A stretch of 64,000 nucleotides of DNA from Neocallimastix lanati (nom. inval.) (GCA_016946835.1 JACVTC010000146.1:110001-174000), one strand, 5' to 3'. Counted from the first letter of the stretch, positions 23,300 to 35,657 are shown. Numbers and translations: made by a program. The notes: a model not told the origin generated them from the letters alone.

Positions 23300-25380
23300 A
23301 AGTTAAGGCTTATAAGGATATTACCTACCCTAGTCTATAACCATCCTGGTGATATAGAAGATTTTATTAATAAAATCTCTAATTATCTGAAAATTTGTAA
23401 AATTGTTCATTCTGAATGTAATAATTCTTGTAAAGAAGAATATATTCAACGTATTAAAACGGGTTGTAAAATTGTTCATTCTGAATGTAATAATTCTTGA
23501 AAAGAAGAATATATTCAACGTATTAAAACGGGTTGTAAACTTGTAAAGAAAAACAATAAAAAGATGTACTTTTAGCTTAAAAGAACAGCTAAAGTCAAAA
23601 ACCTTAGAAGTATTCCAAATCATCCTATCCGTTCTAATAATGATATTTTAGTTTTTTCAACTATGGAACAACTCAATGTATGGAATGTTTACTATGAAAA
23701 CTTAGCTTCTAAATCAACCAGTCACTGTCTTAATAAGAATTATTGGTATAATGTTCAATCTTCTTCTGGATTCGATTCATCTGATTATAATACTTAACTT
23801 ATTAATGATGATATTTTTGTCGAAGAAATAATTGACACAAATAAATCCACTCCTTACTACAAAGTTTCAGGTCTTTATAATGTCCCTATTTAATTCTTTA
23901 AAGCTTCGATACTAAAATACAACGAAAATAAAAATTAGATTACAGTAATTGAAAGAAGTAATGATTTGAAATTCCTTCTTTTATTCTTTAATTAAATATT
24001 ATCTATTGATTTTTAAAAATGACTGGAATAATAAATTTATTATGTATACTCTAAAAATGGGTGATACAATAGATTGTAGTAACTATAGTTAGAATATCCT
24101 TAATTAATAATGGTATTAAAACATTATCTGAAATTGTAGTCTCCCGTATAGCTAGTAATGGTATTAACAACGGCTTTATCAGACCTGAATAATTTAGATT
24201 TAGAAAGAAAGAGGGATATATTAGTCTCTTATACTTCTATCATAGAAATTTGTCAAAGACGTCAATTCCTTAATAAAAATACTTATCTTTCTTTTCTTGA
24301 TCTTAAGAAAGCGTATGATTCAGTTCCTATTTACGATATTCTCTGAAAGATAAACCATTTAGGTATTAGAGGTAAATTTCTTATATTTTTGGAAAACCTA
24401 TATCTTTCTTCTAAATCTAGTGTTACCATTAATCGACAAAACTTATTTTTTATTTCTATTAAAAAAAAAAAAAAAAAAAAAGGTGTTCTTCAAGAATGTT
24501 CCATCTCTACAATTTTGTTTAATCTTTTCATTCATGACATATTTGTCGTATGTGAAAATTTAGGTGTTACTATTTATGACTATTTATGAACCAAATGTCA
24601 CTAAATCATCTACTCCTAAAATATTGTTGCAATGGTTTCTTTGCTGATGATATTGTTATTTGTGCACCTTTCAGTAATAATTTACGTAAATTCTTTCGAC
24701 TTGTCAATTAATAGGATATTACCAACGAAATCACTTTCAGTATTAATAAATGTGCAACCTTAGTAGTAAGATCAAAGAAAACCATATTTTATATAAATTA
24801 TACCTTACTTTTATTTTTTTTTTTTTTTTTTGTTTTGTTTTTTTGTTTTTTTAGTTTGTGAGCCACTGTCGAATGTAAAATGCTACACCTATCTTGGTAT
24901 ACCCTTTGAAAATGACCTTAAACTTGATAAATTTTTCTCTACAATGAATACAAAAGTTAGAAATGTTACACGTGACCCAAGGTTTTCTTAAAAATAGACA
25001 CACTCCTACTATTTTCAAAAGATTATTTCGTTTAAGTTTTAATTATAAGTCTATTATCGTACTTCGTCTCTCTTTTTGGTACCAATAAATAAATGCTTCC
25101 AACTTCTCAAATAAATATTAATAAATGCTTATATTGGATTTCTGAATTTCGTAAAAGAAGTTCATTCTCTCCATTTACGCTATTACAAAGTAACTTCTTC
25201 TTATTCTATTATCTGCTAAATGTGCTTTATTGCAAGCTCGTTGCTTCCAGAAATGGTCTTATTCCAATTGTTTAATCTCTTATCTGATTAATTATATTCC
25301 ACCAATGCTATACTTTCATACGTGGACTAAAGACTGTAAAACATTAACACAAGTAAAACTTCATAAATTTAAATCTGAAT
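23300..25380 (+). mobile_element. Decayed LINE (non-LTR retrotransposon)
   Basis: The plus strand encodes broken pieces of a LINE reverse transcriptase in the right order. These are FLDLKKAYDSVP (about 24290-24330), GVLQECSISTILFNLFIHDIF (24484-24546), FADDIVIC (about 24640-24665), YTYLGIPFENDLKL (about 24880-24925), and the C-terminal module with CFQKWSYSNCLISYLIN and YFHTWTKDCKTL (25240-25345). Stops, frameshifts and A/T-run expansions (24463-24481, 24810-24850) inactivate it. The remnant ends just before an (ATT)n tract, a normal LINE 3' end. No endonuclease domain is visible; the 5' side meets the 18S fragment. Confidence 0.82.
23399..23536 (+). repeat. 69-bp tandem duplication inside the LINE remnant
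   Basis: Two consecutive 69-bp units at 23399-23467 and 23468-23536 differ by one base (TTGT versus TTGA). 69 bp is 23 codons, so the duplication preserved the frame; the substitution in unit 2 creates an in-frame TGA in the likely coding frame. Confidence 0.9.
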
Positions 25381-25383
25381 TAT

Positions 25384-25395
25384 TATTTATTATTA

Positions 25396-25448
<53 letters not shown>

Positions 25449-25507
25449 ATTAATATTATTATTATTATTATAATTATTATTATTATAATTATTATTATTA
25501 TTATTAA
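25384..25507. repeat. (ATT)n microsatellite at the LINE 3' end
   Basis: About 120 bp of ATT repeats with a few interruptions follow the LINE coding remnant. This may be the element tail or its target. Confidence 0.9.
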
Positions 25508-25509
25508 TT

Positions 25510-25597
25510 ACCTAAATTTAGAAGGATAAAGAATATATATATATTATATTATATCAAATCAATTTAAAATAAAATAATTAAAATAAAATTAAAAAAA

Positions 25598-25647
<50 letters not shown>

Positions 25648-25909
25648 ATATTTGTTTAAAAATTTAATTTAATATTTCAACTTTGTATATTTAAAATATT
25701 ATGGAATATTTATAATATTTTAGTTAAGTAATAACTTGTATGTAAAATATATAAAATATAAAATATAAAATAGGAAAAAAATATTTGCTTTTGTTTCTGA
25801 TGAAGTTTTTTATATAAATTTTTTTTTATAATATCTAAATATTTGTCCAATATTAAATAGTAATATAAACATTGTATTTTCAATAAAGCGATAGATATTT
25901 CACATCTTA

Positions 25910-25948
<39 letters not shown>

Positions 25949-25985
25949 GATGTATATCCTTTTTTCTATAAATAATCATAAATCA
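25510..25985. other. Non-coding AT-rich interval
   Basis: T runs at about 25601-25628 and 25912-25947 and short ATT repeats. No gene; the minus-strand open frame at 25710-25979 is low-complexity. Confidence 0.55.
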
Positions 25986-25989
25986 AATC

Positions 25990-27190
25990 TAACAGGTTCG
26001 ATAACCATACTAAACCTAGTATATTCTAAGGACATGGCTTCTGACTCTCTTGGATATAAAAATTTTTGATACTTCTACAAATTCTATAGTCACATCTAGA
26101 GATGCTTATTTTATGAAGGATATACCTAGTACTATTAATATCATTTTCTTTTGTGATAACTATATTGATTCTATTATCAATTTCAAGGATTCTTTTTAAT
26201 TGAGTAATCGTTATATTAATATTAATAACATTCATTCAAAATTAAAGAATCCTTCAAATACCATTACAACTAATTATGATAATAATAATAAATAATAACA
26301 ACAATAATAATAATAATAATAATAATATGACAATAATAATAATATGATAATAATAATATTAATAATGATAATAATAATAATGATAATAATAATAATGATA
26401 ATGTTAATAATAATATCAATAATAATACTGAAACAAAAATTATAAATCAATCATTTGAGGAATAAAATGAAGATTCTAGTAAATCGGATAATGAATTTTT
26501 AAATGAAAAAATACTTAAATATTTAAACAAGAAAAGATCTCATAGTCATAACTCATTCGATTCAGATGAAGAAAAATTTTAACTTTCAGAAAAGAAAAAT
26601 AAAAACCTAATAATAATAAGCTGTTTAAAAATTTTTAATATTAAAACAAACATCCCAAGTCACTTAGGAACAAGCAATTAATTTATCCAGAAGGTGAGGA
26701 ATGGAAAATTATTATAAATGATAAATTAATAAACACGTATGATAATAATGTAATGGAAGTGGTAAAGATTATACCTATTGATGTGAATATAATAGGTACT
26801 TAAATGGGTCTTTGTTGAAAAAGATGATAAAAAATAAAAAAAAGCAAGATTATTGGAACTTGGATGTCAGCAAGTTGAAAGAGAAGATTTATATAGAAAC
26901 ATATTTTCTCCAGCAGTCCAAATATAGATAGTCTGAGACTTATAGTTGTCATCGCATCAAAATATGACAAGAAATTAAAACCTTTGGACAGAAAAGCCCG
27001 CTTTACCTTAAATGTTAATTTGGAAGAAGATATTTTTATACTAAAATAATTCCTTAAGGCGATAAAAATTTTAATGCAAATAAAACTCTGGTAACTTCAG
27101 AAAGCTCTTTATGGGTTTGAAATAAGCAGGAAGAATGTGGTATAATGAAATATCCCAATATTTGGTAGGCATAAGATCTAAAAAATAAAA
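25990..27190 (+). mobile_element. Decayed copia fragment (element 4): integrase end, linker, reverse transcriptase start
   Basis: Plus-strand pieces across several frames match copia pol: a short integrase C-terminal segment (FDTSTNSIVTSRDAYFMKDI, about 26065-26125), an Asn-rich linker with AAT repeats (26270-26420), then reverse-transcriptase pieces. The latter are WVFVEKDD near 26808, RNIFSPAVQI near 26895, DSLRLIVVIASKYDKKLKPL, and KALYGF near 27100. The downstream YVDD half and RNase H are absent, so it is a truncated internal scrap. It is not closely similar to elements 1-3 in the parts that can be compared. Confidence 0.7.
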
Positions 27191-27579
27191 AACTGATAAA
27201 TGCCTTTTTAGAAATATATATAATAAAAAATAATAAATTAACATGTTAACATTGTTTCCTAACTTCTCTATTTCAAATATAAATAATTTTAATTTATTTA
27301 TAAGAAATAGGTGATATATTAATTATATATTCTAATATATAGAAATATATAAATTTTATATGAATTAAAGTATTATAATTATTATAATTATAATAATACA
27401 TATTGAAATAAAATAAAATAAAATGATTATTATCAAAAAGATATAAATTTAATATTTAATAATTAATGTTATATATACAAATATGTTACTACACATATTT
27501 GTTTTATATCAAATTAATATAGCATAGTTTTAACATAATTGAACGATAAAAACCTTATTGTTTATTTATATATATGAAT
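27190..27579. other. Non-coding AT-rich interval
   Basis: No gene is visible. Confidence 0.5.
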
Positions 27580-27656
27580 GTGGTACATTTCGACATAATT
27601 TACGTATAATCAGCATAAATATTTGTACAATGCGTATAAATTATGTAATATGCCAC
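27580..27656 (+). repeat. Left terminal inverted repeat with sub-terminal inverted copy
   Basis: The left end carries GTGGTACATTTCGACATAAT and, 28 bp further in, a diverged inverted version (ATTATGTAATATGCCAC at 27640-27656). The outer arm matches the right end at 29169-29194 in inverse orientation. Confidence 0.5.
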
Positions 27657-27989
27657 AACTTTCAACGTATATTTTTATTTATTGTATTTTAGCATTAAAA
27701 AAATAAAATAAAAACTAAAAAAATAATAAATAAAGAATAAATAAGTTTTCTGTTAATAATTTTATTTTAATTTTATTTATTTTCAATTATTTAATTAATT
27801 TTCATTTTATTATAATATTTTATTAATAAATATATAATAATAAAACCTTTCCATTTTATTATATTTAAATAAAATAAATAAAATTTTATATTTTATTATT
27901 AAATTAATTAGATAATAAAATAAAATTTATTATAATATTAAATATTTATTATTAATAAAATTTAAATATTGCCATTAAAATATTTCTTA

Positions 27990-28580
27990 ATATTACTATT
28001 AAATATTATGTATGGCATTATAAAAGATCGTTAGAAGTTCAAAAAAATAAATTATGTTATAATGAAGTTGAAAGTAATCATAAAATTTATTTGTTTTATA
28101 AAGCTATTACAAATTTTCCTTTTATAAATCCTGAATATATATTTGATATTTATAATTATATTAAAATTATATGTCAAATATATGATTATTTTAATAAGAC
28201 TTATTTATATAAATATGATTTTCAATATTGGAATTATTATAACGATATAAACCATATAAACCATATAACAAATAATCCTTCAGAATCTTTTAACAATTAC
28301 TTAAAAAAATTGTTTTACAAAAAACCTTCTTTCTATGAATTGATTTATCATTTAAAAAGAGAAGAATCTTTTTCTTACAATAATTTCAAAAGGAAAATTG
28401 AAGGAGTTTGGAAAAAAAAAAAAAAAAAAAAAGAATATTAACAAAAACTGATGAAATCAATGATTTAATTAAAAAATACAAAAAAAAAAAAGGAATCCGA
28501 ATTAATTGATAAAAAATGTGATAAAAATGATATTATTGATTTATGGCATAAATGTTTATTAGAATTAAACAAGGTCTAAA
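27990..28580 (+). pseudogene. Transposase C-terminal remnant (MULE-like)
   Basis: The open stretch 28091-28441 and its upstream extension (WHYKRSLEVQKNKL) resemble the C-terminal region of fungal MULE-type transposases. There is a short helical segment with aromatic residues, then FQYWNYYND, the characteristic TNNPSESFNNYL motif, KKPSFYELIYHLKREES, and a lysine-rich tail. A 19-base A run at 28411-28430 shifts the frame, after which related coding (LIKKYK, WHKCLLELN) continues to about 28580. The DDE catalytic part is missing. Assignment rests on the TNNxSExxNNxL motif and the flanking inverted repeats; it could also be a host gene fragment. Confidence 0.5.
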
Positions 28581-28716
28581 TTTATAAATAATAATTAACT
28601 AGAATATATATAGTTTAAATTATATTAATATTAATATCATATTTTATTAATATCAATATATTTTATTAATATCAATATCAGCATTGGATATACCTTTTTC
28701 AAAATCACAATGAAAA

Positions 28717-28808
28717 TTTTTTTTTATCTTATATTTTACTTTATTCTTTTTTTTTTATCTTATATTTTACTTTATTCTTTTTTTTTTATCTTATATTTTA
28801 CTTTATTC
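28717..28808. repeat. 31-bp tandem repeat, three units
   Basis: Units of a T run plus ATCTTATATTTTACTTTATTC are repeated three times (28717-28746, 28747-28777, 28778-28808), followed by a T-rich degenerate unit. Related sequence recurs near 28990-29100. Confidence 0.85.
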
Positions 28809-29168
28809 TTTTTTTTTTATTTTTTATTTTATTTTATTATTTATTTTTTTTTATATATTTTTTACACTATGACGGTTAACAACAGATAAAAAAAAAAAAA
28901 CATATAATAAATAAATAATTATATCATCAAAAAACCATTAAAAATTAAATAAAATAAATAGTTGAATAGGAATATAATTAAACAAATATCAATATTTTAC
29001 TTTATTTTTTTTTTTTTTTATTTTTTTTTATTTTTTATTTTATTATTTATTTTTTTTTTTATTTTTTATTTTACTTTATTATTTATTTTTTTTATTTTAA
29101 AATATTTAACCCTATCATGTACATTTTATTTTTACAAGCCACATTGTAATACATGAAAAAATGATAAA

Positions 29169-29194
29169 GCATAAATTATGTCGAAAAGCAACAC
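29169..29194 (-). repeat. Right terminal inverted repeat
   Basis: GCATAAATTATGTCGAAAAG followed by CAACAC is the inverse of the left end at 27580-27604, with a 15-base identical core. Confidence 0.5.
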
Positions 29195-29216
29195 TCCCGA
29201 TAAAACGGGGAGGTTG
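29189..29216. other. Strong GC-rich hairpin
   Basis: CAAC (29189-29192), an unpaired A, then CTCCC (29194-29198) pair with GGGAG (29208-29212) and GTTG (29213-29216) around a loop of about 9 bases. It is the most GC-rich short stretch for several kilobases and overlaps the right inverted repeat of the probable transposon. It may be part of the transposon end, a terminator-like structure, or a small-RNA remnant. Confidence 0.5.
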
Positions 29217-29350
29217 TATTAACCCAATTTTATATATATATAAATATGTGGCTATAGCTATATTATGCTACATTATATTATTTTATTGTATTATTTTGTT
29301 CAACTTTTAAACTAATTATTAAGTGAATAATTAAATAAATCATATAATGT

Positions 29351-29785
29351 TGTTAACAATTAGTTATTGGACTTTAATATTATAATCTTTTGTACAATAA
29401 TAATAAATAAAAATAAAATTGTTATTTTACTGTAGCATGTCAACCAGAAATAATGGAAAAATGTCAATTATTTACTATAAAAATTTATTAATTTTCTAAT
29501 TTATCAAATTTTATATAATAATAAAATTAATAATATAAATTTAAACATAAAATGAATAACGAAGAGATGAACTTTCCATTATCTAATCAAACATCTCTAA
29601 ATAACATAAATGACTATAATATTATGAATAGTCAAAAAATTTATGAACATATTTCTTTAATTTCTTTAAGAATAATCATATACAAAAGGTAGCAAATCCA
29701 ATTAATATTAATAACCAGAAAAAAAAGAAGTAATATTAAGCTTTGAAAATAGTAATTACAATGAGTGGTATAAATATATAAAAAG
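29351..29785 (+). mobile_element. 5' scrap of the element-2 copia family
   Basis: This stretch matches 11472-11890 from the TGTTAAC LTR start through the gag start (MNNEEMNFPLSNQTSLNN, start near 29551) to GAATGAGTGGTAT-like sequence, then similarity ends. It has its own small insertions and a shorter A run. It lies about 0.7 kb upstream of ankyrin duplicon 2. Confidence 0.8.
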
Positions 29786-29789
29786 AGAT

Positions 29790-30405
29790 AATTGAAATAA
29801 AAATTTTAATTATAAAATAATTTTAATTTTTAAATAATAATAATAAAAAAAAACTGAATAATTAGTATGATTCCATATAAAATTATTACTATTCTATTAT
29901 ATTGTTTTTATTAAAATATTTTTAATATTTGAAATTTATTGTAGTATTATTACTTTTTTTTTCTATTATTATTAATATTATATGATTAATTGATAACAAA
30001 AACAAACGAATAAAATTATAATATATATATATATTTATTTTATATTTTATTTTTCTTAATTAAAATTTTTTTCTTTATTTTAAATTTTATTTTTTTCTAT
30101 TATTATTATTATTATTATTATTTTCAAATAAATATATATATATATTTAACTTCTGTAGAAACTATTTATTAAAAAAAATAAAAAATTTAAGTTAATATTA
30201 AAGGTTATTCCTTCAGGATAACAGAAAAGAATATAACAATTATAATTTGTTACTATTATAAAACAAATTTCTTTTTTTTTTTTTGTATAATAAAAAATTA
30301 ATATTAATTTATTTATTTATTTATTTATTTGTAGTATTATATATAATATTTTAATATTAATAATTTAATAATGGAAATAAAATTACAAAAAAATATAAAT
30401 AAAAA

Positions 30406-30446
<41 letters not shown>

Positions 30447-30520
30447 AAAAAGTAAAACAAAATAGAAAAAATTGATATATTTGTCTTATGAAAATGTCAT
30501 TGTTCACTCCTTTTGAATTT
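29790..30520. other. Non-coding AT-rich interval
   Basis: (ATT)n near 30100-30121, (AAAT)n near 30410-30450 and (AT)n tracts. No gene. Confidence 0.55.
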
Positions 30521-30699
30521 ATTATATAAATTAAATATTAAGACATGTATATATAATAAATATATCACTATTAATAGTATCTCTTTTTATTCTCTTTTTA
30601 TTTATAAAGTTATTTTTATATTTATTTATTATTTATTATTTGATTATTTATTAATATTTATTATTCAATAAATATATTATTTATTAATAAATACTCTTT

Positions 30700-31203
30700 T
30701 TATTCTTTTTATTATTTGTTATTTATTATTTGTTATTTGTTATTTCTTATTTATTATTCAATTATTTCTATTTTTTATTTATTATTTATTATTTATTATT
30801 TATTATTTATTATTTATTATTTATTATTTACTTATTTATTATTTATTATTTATTATTTATTATTTATTATTTATTATTTATTATTTATTATTTATTATTT
30901 ATTATTTATTATTTATTATTTATTATTTATTATTATTTATTATTTATTAATAAATACTCTTTTTATTCTTTTTATTATTTGTTATTTATTATTTGTTATT
31001 TGTTATTTCTTATTTATTATTCAATTATTTCTATTTTTTATTTATTATTTAATATTTATTATTTATTATTTATTATTTAATATTTATTATTTATTATTTA
31101 CTTATTTATTATTTATTATTTATTATTTATTATTTATTATTTATTATTTATTTATTTATTATTTATTATTTATTATTTATTATTTATTATTTATTATTTA
31201 TTT
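30700..31203. repeat. (TTATTAT)n heptamer array
   Basis: About 500 bp of a 7-bp repeat interrupted by short unique islands that are themselves duplicated: the block TTTTTATTCTTTTTATTATT plus flanks occurs near 30697 and again near 30959. The open frames through it are built of Leu/Phe/Ile/Tyr heptads and are not genes. Confidence 0.9.
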
Positions 31204-31243
31204 AAAATAAAACAATATTAAAAAGCATGTGGCGTTAAATTAT

Positions 31244-31280
<37 letters not shown>

Positions 31281-32281
31281 CCAAAATCAAAATTAATTAA
31301 TAATTATTTATTGATATGATATTTCCTTTTTTTCATTTTTTTTTTAATATTAAATTTTTGATTAACAGAAATTAACATGGCTTCGTTAATTATTATTTAT
31401 TATTATTACTGAAAAAAAAAAAAAAATAAACTAATAATTTAATATCAGACATAAAAAAAAAACGATAATATAAAATCTTATGTATAAATTAAATTCTATT
31501 AGATAGAAAAAAATAATAATAATTTAAATCATAAAAAATAATTTAAAATCGTACATAATATATTTAATAAGACAGAAAAAATAAATTTTTAAATTCATAT
31601 AAATAGAGCAAAATGAAACTAAAAAACATGAATTGTTGATGAAATTACTATTTTACTATAAAAATACTTTAAAAATATTTAAAAAAAATTGATATTAAAA
31701 ATTATATATTTACAAATATTAATATAATTGTATTAAAAAAAAATAAAAATATTTTAAAAGAAATAAAGGAGTGGACTCTCTAAGAGTTGAAAAAAACGAT
31801 AATGGTAAATAATAATAACTTTTGTTTACTTTTTTTTTATTTTTTTTTATTTTAAATTTTATTATATAATAATAATAAATTAATAATATTGATAATGATA
31901 ATAATAATAATTGTAATAATAATAATAGCAGTCATAATATAATTTAGTATAGTTATTTATTATATAATTAAATAAATTCTTTTTTATAAGTATATTTAAA
32001 TTTTGATTTGTTATTTATTTTTCATTTATTACTATTTACATATATATATATTTATATATATTTTAGTTGATAAATTATGAATATATTAATAAATAATGTA
32101 GTTATATAATGAATGATAAATATCAAAATTTTAAAATTAATCATTATTTTATTATTATAATTTTTATTATTACTATTATTATTATTATATATATATATAT
32201 ATATATTTTTTTTTTTTTAAAAAATATATATTAAAATTTAAAATATGTGAATTAAAATAGGATCAAGCAAAATATATTCTT

Positions 32282-35200
32282 ATGTTGCTTTATTTTTATA
32301 GATATAAAACTAAATTGGATAATTATCAAATTGTAATTTTTAAAGAAAAGATAAATAATTTATATGTTAGTAAATATAAGGAGATATTATTTAATGCATG
32401 TAAAACCAATAATTTTGAAAATATAAAATATTGGGTAGATACTGGTGCAAAAGTAAATATTAAAGATGAGAATCATAGAACACTTTTAATATCTGCTTGT
32501 ATTAATAATGATTTAAAAATTATAAAATACTTAATCCAAAAGGAAGCAAAAGTCAATATTGAAGATGCGTATTTTAGAACCCCTATAATATATACGTGTT
32601 TTAATAGAAATTTTGAAGCTTTAAATTATTTAATAGAAAATAAAGCAAATATTAATTATAAAAGTAAAGAAGGTAAAACAGCCTTATTATACTTTTCCTA
32701 CACAAATATATATAACGTATTAGAAAATAATGAACTGCTAAAATATTTAGTTGAAAACGGAGCAGATGTAAATGCTCGTGATTATGAGAATAAAACACCC
32801 TTAATCTATGCCTGTGAATGCAACAATGAAGAAATGGTTAAATATTATTTAAATCATGGAGCAGAAATAAATGCTAAAGATAGTTATGGTAAAATGCCAT
32901 TAAATTATGTTGCAGAAAATTTAAATGAAGAACTTTTAGAATTTTTAATAGAAAAAGGAGCAGGAATAAATATTAAAATTTTTAATGATGAAACGCATTT
33001 GCATTATGCCTTCAATAATTATAATGACTTTACCATAAAATATTTAATAAAAAATGGTATTGAATTAAATACTGAAGATATTAATAATCGAACCCCATTA
33101 ATATATGCGTGTGATGAATACTTCAAAGAAGATATTATAAAATGCTTAATAAATCATGGGGCAAAAGTGAATGTTACAGATAGATTTGGTATTACTCCAT
33201 TAACCTATGTATGTCAAAAATATAAGTCAGATATTATCAAAATTTTAGTAGTAAAAGGAGCAAATGTAAATGTTAAAGATAAATATGGTAATACCCCTTT
33301 AATTTATGCTTGCAGAAAAAATAACAGACGTATTATGAAATTATTAATAGACAATGGTGCTGATATAAATTGTATGGATAAATATTATATGACACCTTTA
33401 TTCTATGCTATTAGATGTAATAATTTAAATATGGTAAAATATTTAGTTGAACATGGAGCAAATATAAATATTGATGATAAGAGATGTATTGCACCTTTAC
33501 TCTTGGCTTGTATCAAAAATAATAGCGTCATTATAAAATATCTCGTAGATCATGGAGCAGAAGTAAATATTACTGATAAATATGGTAACACACCTTTAAT
33601 CTATGCCTATGACAGAAATAATAAATATATTATAAATTATTTAATTAACAAAGGATCAAAAATAAATGACGCCAGTAAAATCATATAAAAACATTTTAAT
33701 ATATGCCATTAAAAAAAATGATATCATATTTGTAAAGTTTTTAATTGAAAATGGGGCAGATATAAATATCGTGGATCAAAATGGCCATACTCCTTTGATT
33801 CATGCTTGCATAAGAAATTATAAATCTATTATACAATACTTATTGGAGAAAGAGGCAAAATTGAATTGCGCAAGTAAATATTATCAAAATATTTTACTTT
33901 ATGCCGTTAAAGCGAATGATATCATATTGATAAAATATTTGATTAAAAATGGTGTAAATTTAAATATTAAAGATCAACATGGCAATACCCCTTTAATCTA
34001 TGCCTGTTTTCAAAACAATGAAGAAATTATTACATATTTTGTGGAAAATAAATTCGAAATCAATGATAAAAATGAATATGGTAGAACCCCCTTAATCTAT
34101 TGTATTAATAATAATAATTTAAAAATGGTCAAATATTTAGTGGAGAACCACTCAGAAATAAATATTGAAGATCAAGAAGGCAAAACTCCGTTAATGTATG
34201 CCTGCATCATCAATAATAATGAAATCATAAACTATTTATTAAAGAAGGGAGCAAAAATTAATTGTAAAAGTAAAGCTGGTAAAACTCCCTTAATGTATTC
34301 CGTCAAATATTGTAATATTGAAATGGCAAAATATTTCATTAAAAAAGAAGAAGGAGATAGCACGTATATTAATGTTAAGAATAATTTTCAATGGACTTCA
34401 TTAATCTATGCCTGCTATAACAATGATATTGAAATGATCCAATATTTAGTAGAACATGGTGCCGAAATAAACGTTAAAGATATTGAAGGTAAGACACCAT
34501 TAATCTATGCCTGTTGCACTGCTAATAATAAAATAAATATAAAATACTTAATTGAAAATGGATCGGATATAAATGCAAGAGATATCTATGGTAAAACACC
34601 TTTGAACTATGCATTTGATATTTATGATGAAGAAAATATACTCTTTTTAATTGAAAGTGGATCAAAGCTAAACATTCGAGTAGAGAACGGTAAAGCCCCT
34701 TTAAATTATGCCATTGAAAATTATAATGAAAGAATAATAAAATGCTTAATAGAAAAAGGAGCTGAATTGAATATTAAAGATGAAAATGGCATGACTCCGT
34801 TAATGATTTCCGTTAGGAATAACGATTTAGAAATGGTGAAGTGTTTAATAGAAAAAGGAGCAGAAATCAATCTTCAAGATAAAAATGGAGATTCCGCTCT
34901 CGTATTTGCCTTTGAAAACAATAATAAAACAATGATGAAATATTTAATTAAAAAGGGAGCCTATATCAATAATAAAAATAAAAAAAATAAAATGCCTTTA
35001 AACTATGCGTTTGATAATTTTGATGAACAAATTATTGTTTATTTGATTGAGAAAGGAGCCGACCTAAAAATTAAAGTTGACAAGAATAAATCTCCGTTGA
35101 ATTATGCCTTTGAAAGGAATAACGATAAAATTATCCGAAGTTTAATAAAGAACTGCGTTGAATTAAACGTAAAAGGTGAAAATGGAAGAACACCGTTAAT

Positions 35201-35606
35201 ACATTCTGTTAAAAAGAATAATATGTCCTTGATCCAATACTTAACGGAATATGGAGCCGATGTCAATCATCAAGATGACTATGGTAATACCCCATTAATT
35301 TATGCATGCAATGATGATAATATCGATGTCATCCTCTATTTAGTAAAAAATGGAGCCAACTTAAACACTGACAATAAATCTAAAAAAGTACCATTAATGT
35401 ATGCCATTAAAAACAATAATATAGGCATGGTAAAATATTTAATAGAAAATGGAGCTCAAATAAATGCTCAAGATAAAAATGGTAATACCCCGCTAGATTA
35501 TGCCTGTAAATGTAACAATAAAGATATTATAGGATATTTGATGGATCATGGAGCAAAAAAAAAAAAAAAAAAAGATACCAACCAAATGAAAAATAAAATA
35601 AAATAA
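32282..35606 (+). pseudogene. Ankyrin-repeat gene, copy 2, with a +1 frameshift
   Basis: A paralogue of the 17390-20701 gene, nearly identical at the protein level. The frame is open at 32282-33688 (468 codons) and continues in another frame from about 33666 to 35606. The break is a run of four A at 33677-33680 where copy 1 has three, so it is a one-base insertion (or a sequencing error) and not extensive decay. If real, the first product would be a truncated protein of about 14 repeats. The C-terminal A run is two bases longer than in copy 1, giving a different tail (KKKKKKDTNQMKNKIK). Most substitutions keep the repeat fold, so the gene is young or still under selection. Confidence 0.85.
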
Positions 35607-35657
35607 AGTAATAAAAAGAAAAATAATGAAATATATATTAATTAAATTCTATAAATA

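Larger units (their letters stand above)
27580..29194 (+). mobile_element. Probable decayed MULE-type DNA transposon
   Basis: A transposase-like coding remnant (about 27990-28580) is bracketed by inverted ends. 27580-27604 (GTGGTACATTTCGACATAAT then TTACG) is inverted at 29169-29194, with 15 identical bases (TTTCGACATAATTTA at 27588-27602 against its complement at 29172-29186). A further inverted, diverged copy lies just inside the left end at 27632-27656. The element would be about 1.6 kb, shortened from a full MULE. No clean target-site duplication is visible, and the exact outermost bases are uncertain. Confidence 0.5.

Noticed and set aside
25230-25529. 99-codon frame ending in a long poly-Ile tract
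   Set aside because: The first half is the end of the LINE reverse transcriptase remnant; the Ile tract is the (ATT)n tail.
25995-26010. GGTTCGATAACC, resembling a tRNA B box
   Set aside because: No A box, acceptor stem or anticodon arm can be folded around it, and the downstream sequence reads as copia pol.
30716-31210. Two long overlapping open frames rich in Leu/Phe/Ile/Tyr, which might look like a membrane protein
   Set aside because: They are translations of a TTATTAT heptamer array; the repeat has no stops in these frames. No start context or unique sequence supports a gene.
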